Shown: piece by piece, positions 59,187 to 64,000 of the stretch
How positions within the stretch are numbered: the first letter of the stretch is position 1
Layout of the letters: each line of letters begins with the position of its first letter
Assembly (NCBI GenBank): GCA_036504035.1
Contig: DASXVV010000012.1
Location: forward strand, 80,882 to 144,881
Length of the DNA: 64,000 bases
Origin: Candidatus Deferrimicrobiaceae bacterium
GTDB taxonomy: Bacteria; Desulfobacterota; Deferrimicrobia; Deferrimicrobiales; Deferrimicrobiaceae
Direction: 5' to 3'
Made by a program: the position numbers and the translations under genes
The notes under the pieces: model-generated
Told to the model about the DNA's origin: nothing
Database searches by the model: none
The model's input: only the letters and a program-made list of their open reading frames with translations

Positions 59187-61088
59187 TCAGACCGGGGCGG
59201 CGGACGACGCCCTCGCCGGCGGTTTGTCGACGACCGGCGCGCGGCAATAGGGGCAGAAGTTCCATTCGGGCGACAAGACCTTCTTGCATTCGCGGCATGA
59301 GGATACGATCGAGGTCCCGCATGCCGGGCACAGCAGAAAATCGCTGCCCACGGGCATCTGGCAGTGCGGGCAGAAGGTCGAGAATTCGTCGTCGTTGTCG
59401 AGCACCCGCCCCAGCTCCTCGAGCGTCGTGAGCCCCGCCCGCACCTTTTCCATGCCCACCTGGCTGAGCGTCTTCATGCCGCGCCCCACGGCCGCATGGC
59501 GGATCTCGCCCTCGGGCGCGTTCGACGTGATCAGGTCCCGCAGTTGCGCCGTGAACGGCATGATCTCGTAGAGCCCCATCCGCCCTTTGTATCCCGTCCC
59601 GCCGCACGTCGGGCAACCGGTTCCGTGATAGAGCGCGACGTCCTTCGGCAACGCCGATCCCCAGCGGAGACGTTCGCTCTCGGTCGGCGGCGTCTCGGCC
59701 TTGCACTTGGAGCAGACGACGCGGACGAGCCGCTGGGCCAGGATGCCGAGGATCGAGGAGGCGATCAGGAAGGACGGGAGCCCCAGGTTGCGCAGCCGGG
59801 TGATCGTCGCCGCGGTGCTGTTGGTGTGAATGGTCGAGAGCACCAGATGCCCGGTGAGCGCCGCCTGGATCGCGATGTTGGCCGTCTCGGCGTCGCGCAT
59901 CTCGCCGACCATGATGACGTCGGGGTCCTGGCGGAGCATGGCGCGCAGCATGCTGGCGAACGTCAGCCCGATCTTCTCCTGGACCGCCACCTGCGTCAGG
60001 CCGTCGAGCTCGTATTCGATCGGGTCCTCGACCGTCGTGATGTTGCGCGTGACGGTTCGCACCCGGTTGAGCAATCCGTAGAGCGTGGTCGACTTGCCCG
60101 ACCCCGTGGGGCCGGTGACGAGCATGATGCCCTGGGGGGACTTGGCCATGTTCGTCAGCATCCGGAGGTCGTCCTCGCCGAAACCGAGCTGTTCCATCGG
60201 CATCTGTGCGGAGGAGGAGTCGAGGACCCGGATGACCACCTTCTCGCCGTAGGTCGCGGGAATGGTCGAGACGCGCAGGTCGAGCGACTTGGCGCCGATC
60301 TTGACGCCGATCCGGCCGTCCTGCGGCAGCCGCTTCTCGGCGATGTCGAGCTTGGCCATGATCTTCAGGCGGGAGATCACCGCCCCCTGCACCCACTTGG
60401 GCAGCTCCTGGGTCTTCCGGAGCATGCCGTCGACCCGGTTCCGGACGACGAGATTATGCTTGGCCGGCTCGACGTGGATGTCGGAGGCCCCGCTGTCGAT
60501 CGCCTCGGCGATGAGCGCGTTGACCATCCGGATGATCGGGGCGGCTTCCGATTTCTTGACCAGGTCTTCGACGTCGGCGCCGTCGTTCCTGCCCCGGTCC
60601 TGGATGACCTCGACGCTCCGCTCGTCCTGGATATCCTTGAAGATGTTGTCGATCGAGGCCCCGAGGTGGTAGTGCTGGTCGATCGCCCAGAGGATGTCGG
60701 TGCGCGTGGCGATGAACGCCTTGATGGCGAAGCCCGATGCGAACCGGACGTCCTCGAGCGCCTCGAAGCTCAACGGGTCGGCCATCGCCAGGTGCAGCTC
60801 CTTGTGGATGAGCTGGAGCGGCATGATGAGGTGCTTGCGGGCGACCTTCTCGCCGATGATCTCGGTCGCGCTCGGTTCGATCGGGGTGTTCTGCAGGTCG
60901 ACCATCGGGATGCCGAGCTGGATGGAGAGCGCCTGGGCAATCTCGACCTCGGTGGCCAATCCCTGGGAGACGATGAACTCGCCCAGCTTCCCCCGGCGGA
61001 ACTTCTGCTCGGACAGGAGCCGGTTCAGGTCCTTCTCGGAAATGAGTCCTGTTTCTACGAGCAGCTCGCCCAAGCGCTTTTTTGCCAT
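59187..61088 (-). CDS. PilB/MshE-type assembly ATPase with C-terminal zinc ribbons
   Basis: This 633-residue type II/IV secretion ATPase has an N-terminal MshEN domain with two c-di-GMP-type repeats (RLGELLVETGLISEKDLNRL and KLGEFIVSQGLATEVEI), then Walker A GPTGSGKST, Asp box (VEDPIEY), Walker B RQDPDVIMVGEMRD and the His box. The usual four-Cys zinc site is present (CSKCK and CPTCGG). Beyond residue about 580 it adds four more CxxC pairs (CPHC, CPAC, CREC, CPYC), two extra zinc ribbons not found in standard PilB or GspE. It likely powers a type IV pilus or MSHA-like system encoded elsewhere, under c-di-GMP control. Confidence 0.9.
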   Translation of the reverse strand: MAKKRLGELLVETGLISEKDLNRLLSEQKFRRGKLGEFIVSQGLATEVEIAQALSIQLGIPMVDLQNTPIEPSATEIIGEKVARKHLIMPLQLIHKELHLAMADPLSFEALEDVRFASGFAIKAFIATRTDILWAIDQHYHLGASIDNIFKDIQDERSVEVIQDRGRNDGADVEDLVKKSEAAPIIRMVNALIAEAIDSGASDIHVEPAKHNLVVRNRVDGMLRKTQELPKWVQGAVISRLKIMAKLDIAEKRLPQDGRIGVKIGAKSLDLRVSTIPATYGEKVVIRVLDSSSAQMPMEQLGFGEDDLRMLTNMAKSPQGIMLVTGPTGSGKSTTLYGLLNRVRTVTRNITTVEDPIEYELDGLTQVAVQEKIGLTFASMLRAMLRQDPDVIMVGEMRDAETANIAIQAALTGHLVLSTIHTNSTAATITRLRNLGLPSFLIASSILGILAQRLVRVVCSKCKAETPPTESERLRWGSALPKDVALYHGTGCPTCGGTGYKGRMGLYEIMPFTAQLRDLITSNAPEGEIRHAAVGRGMKTLSQVGMEKVRAGLTTLEELGRVLDNDDEFSTFCPHCQMPVGSDFLLCPACGTSIVSSCRECKKVLSPEWNFCPYCRAPVVDKPPARASSAAPV

Positions 61089-61209
61089 GAATCGCAGATT
61101 CCCTTCAACAGTATTAGCCCATCATACAAACAAGCGCCGTAGCGATGCAACGTCGCCGCGAAACCGGACCCCTTTCCTCGCATCCTACCGGGGAAGGGAG
61201 ATGAATGTC

Positions 61210-61452
61210 ATGATCAAGACGACGACCCGAGAAAAGAAGACCACCCGGGGCAAGGCGGCCATCAAGGCCGAGGCGTCGGGCCAGCTCAAGTGCCCCCGCT
61301 GCAACGGGGCCATGGTCAACGAACGGTGTCAGGACATGCTGACCGTGTTCTACGCCTGGCGATGCCTCAATTGCGGTGAAATCGTTGACGATGTCGTCAA
61401 TCGGAACCGGGGCGTCGCCGAACCGCCGGCCAAGAAGCGGATGGCCAGTTAA
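61210..61452 (+). CDS. Small zinc-ribbon protein
   Basis: This 80-residue basic protein has one zinc ribbon (CPRC and CLNC, about 30 residues apart) flanked by Lys/Thr-rich and Lys/Arg-rich tails. Function unknown. The ATG at 61210 has a well-spaced GGGAG site; an ATG at 61201 is too close to it. It is divergent from the PilB-like gene and 138 bases before secA. Confidence 0.65.
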   Translation: MIKTTTREKKTTRGKAAIKAEASGQLKCPRCNGAMVNERCQDMLTVFYAWRCLNCGEIVDDVVNRNRGVAEPPAKKRMAS

Positions 61453-61478
61453 GATGGCGGAATCATTGGTTTAATCCG

Positions 61479-61519
61479 CCCCTGCCTACGTTGACAGGCG
61501 GGGGTGATCATGATACTCT
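61479..61519 (+). promoter_or_regulatory. secA promoter embedded in a hairpin
   Basis: A 9-bp inverted repeat (61479-61487 with 61496-61504) has a perfect TTGACA (61491-61496) across its loop and 3' arm. A weak -10 (TACTCT at 61514-61519, or GATACT at 61512-61517) follows. The hairpin has no T-run, so it is more likely a regulatory element or terminator of the zinc-ribbon gene without a tail than a classical terminator. Confidence 0.4.
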
Positions 61520-61590
61520 CCGAAGGTTCAACGGAGCGTGTGCTTTCCGTGCCTGCTCCGAATTTGACCCTTCAGAGGGAAACCCAGTCC

Positions 61591-64000
<2,410 letters not shown>

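Overview
The window reads as one contiguous piece of a GC-rich chromosome. It probably comes from an uncultivated, metal-respiring lineage on the deltaproteobacterial (Geobacter-like) side. Reasons: the ffh-rpsP-rimM-trmD and rplS-rnhB-yraN housekeeping blocks; a multiheme cytochrome operon that includes an OmcA/MtrC-family decaheme lipoprotein; an iorAB/paaK/ACT/liv aromatic-acid block; a PEP-CTERM protein; and a PilB/MshE-type ATPase. I see no transposase, integrase, CRISPR array, rRNA or tRNA.

Layout. 1-1.8 kb: the 3' end of an outer-membrane porin, its terminator and a small unknown gene. 1.8-2.0 kb: a long imperfect hairpin with a central bubble, a 6S-like RNA candidate. 2.0-5.0 kb: ffh, rpsP, rimM, trmD. 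5.0-13.2 kb: an accessory block (GT39-type glycosyltransferase, an LplT/Aas-like phospholipid repair pair with a built-in carrier domain, a secreted amidohydrolase, a sigma-54 activator) that separates trmD from rplS. 13.2-14.7 kb: rplS, rnhB, yraN. 14.7-24.3 kb: an extracellular electron transfer operon with 29 CxxCH heme motifs in four cytochromes, a beta-barrel and a chemoreceptor. 24.4-25.4 kb: a mixed-substrate type phosphofructokinase. 25.6-37.2 kb: indolepyruvate oxidoreductase, two phenylacetate-CoA-ligase-like enzymes, an ACT protein and a complete Liv ABC transporter with two binding proteins. 37.2-43.2 kb: rsmI facing a ligA-acylphosphatase-amrS-small membrane protein-response regulator run whose last gene is a sigma-54-type regulator with a ruined ATPase core. 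43.2-47.1 kb: a ferritin-like small protein, pgk, an RMND1/DUF155-like protein, a CPBP protease and gph. 47.2-49.1 kb: bioB behind a BirA-like site, and a PEP-CTERM protein behind a sigma-54 promoter. 49.1-51.3 kb: tldD-tatC. 51.3-59.2 kb: a seven-gene run of a TPR protein, a lipoprotein and an Opp/Dpp transporter. 59.2-61.1 kb: a PilB/MshE ATPase with extra zinc ribbons. 61.2-64.0 kb: a small zinc-ribbon protein and a 3'-truncated secA whose codon style changes part way through.

The most notable system is the electron-transfer operon. Two paralogous periplasmic pentahemes, a dense nonaheme, a 405-residue barrel and a decaheme surface lipoprotein look like a full path from periplasm to cell exterior, and a methyl-accepting chemoreceptor sits in the middle of the same operon. 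The ior/paaK/liv block could supply electrons by importing and oxidising amino acids.
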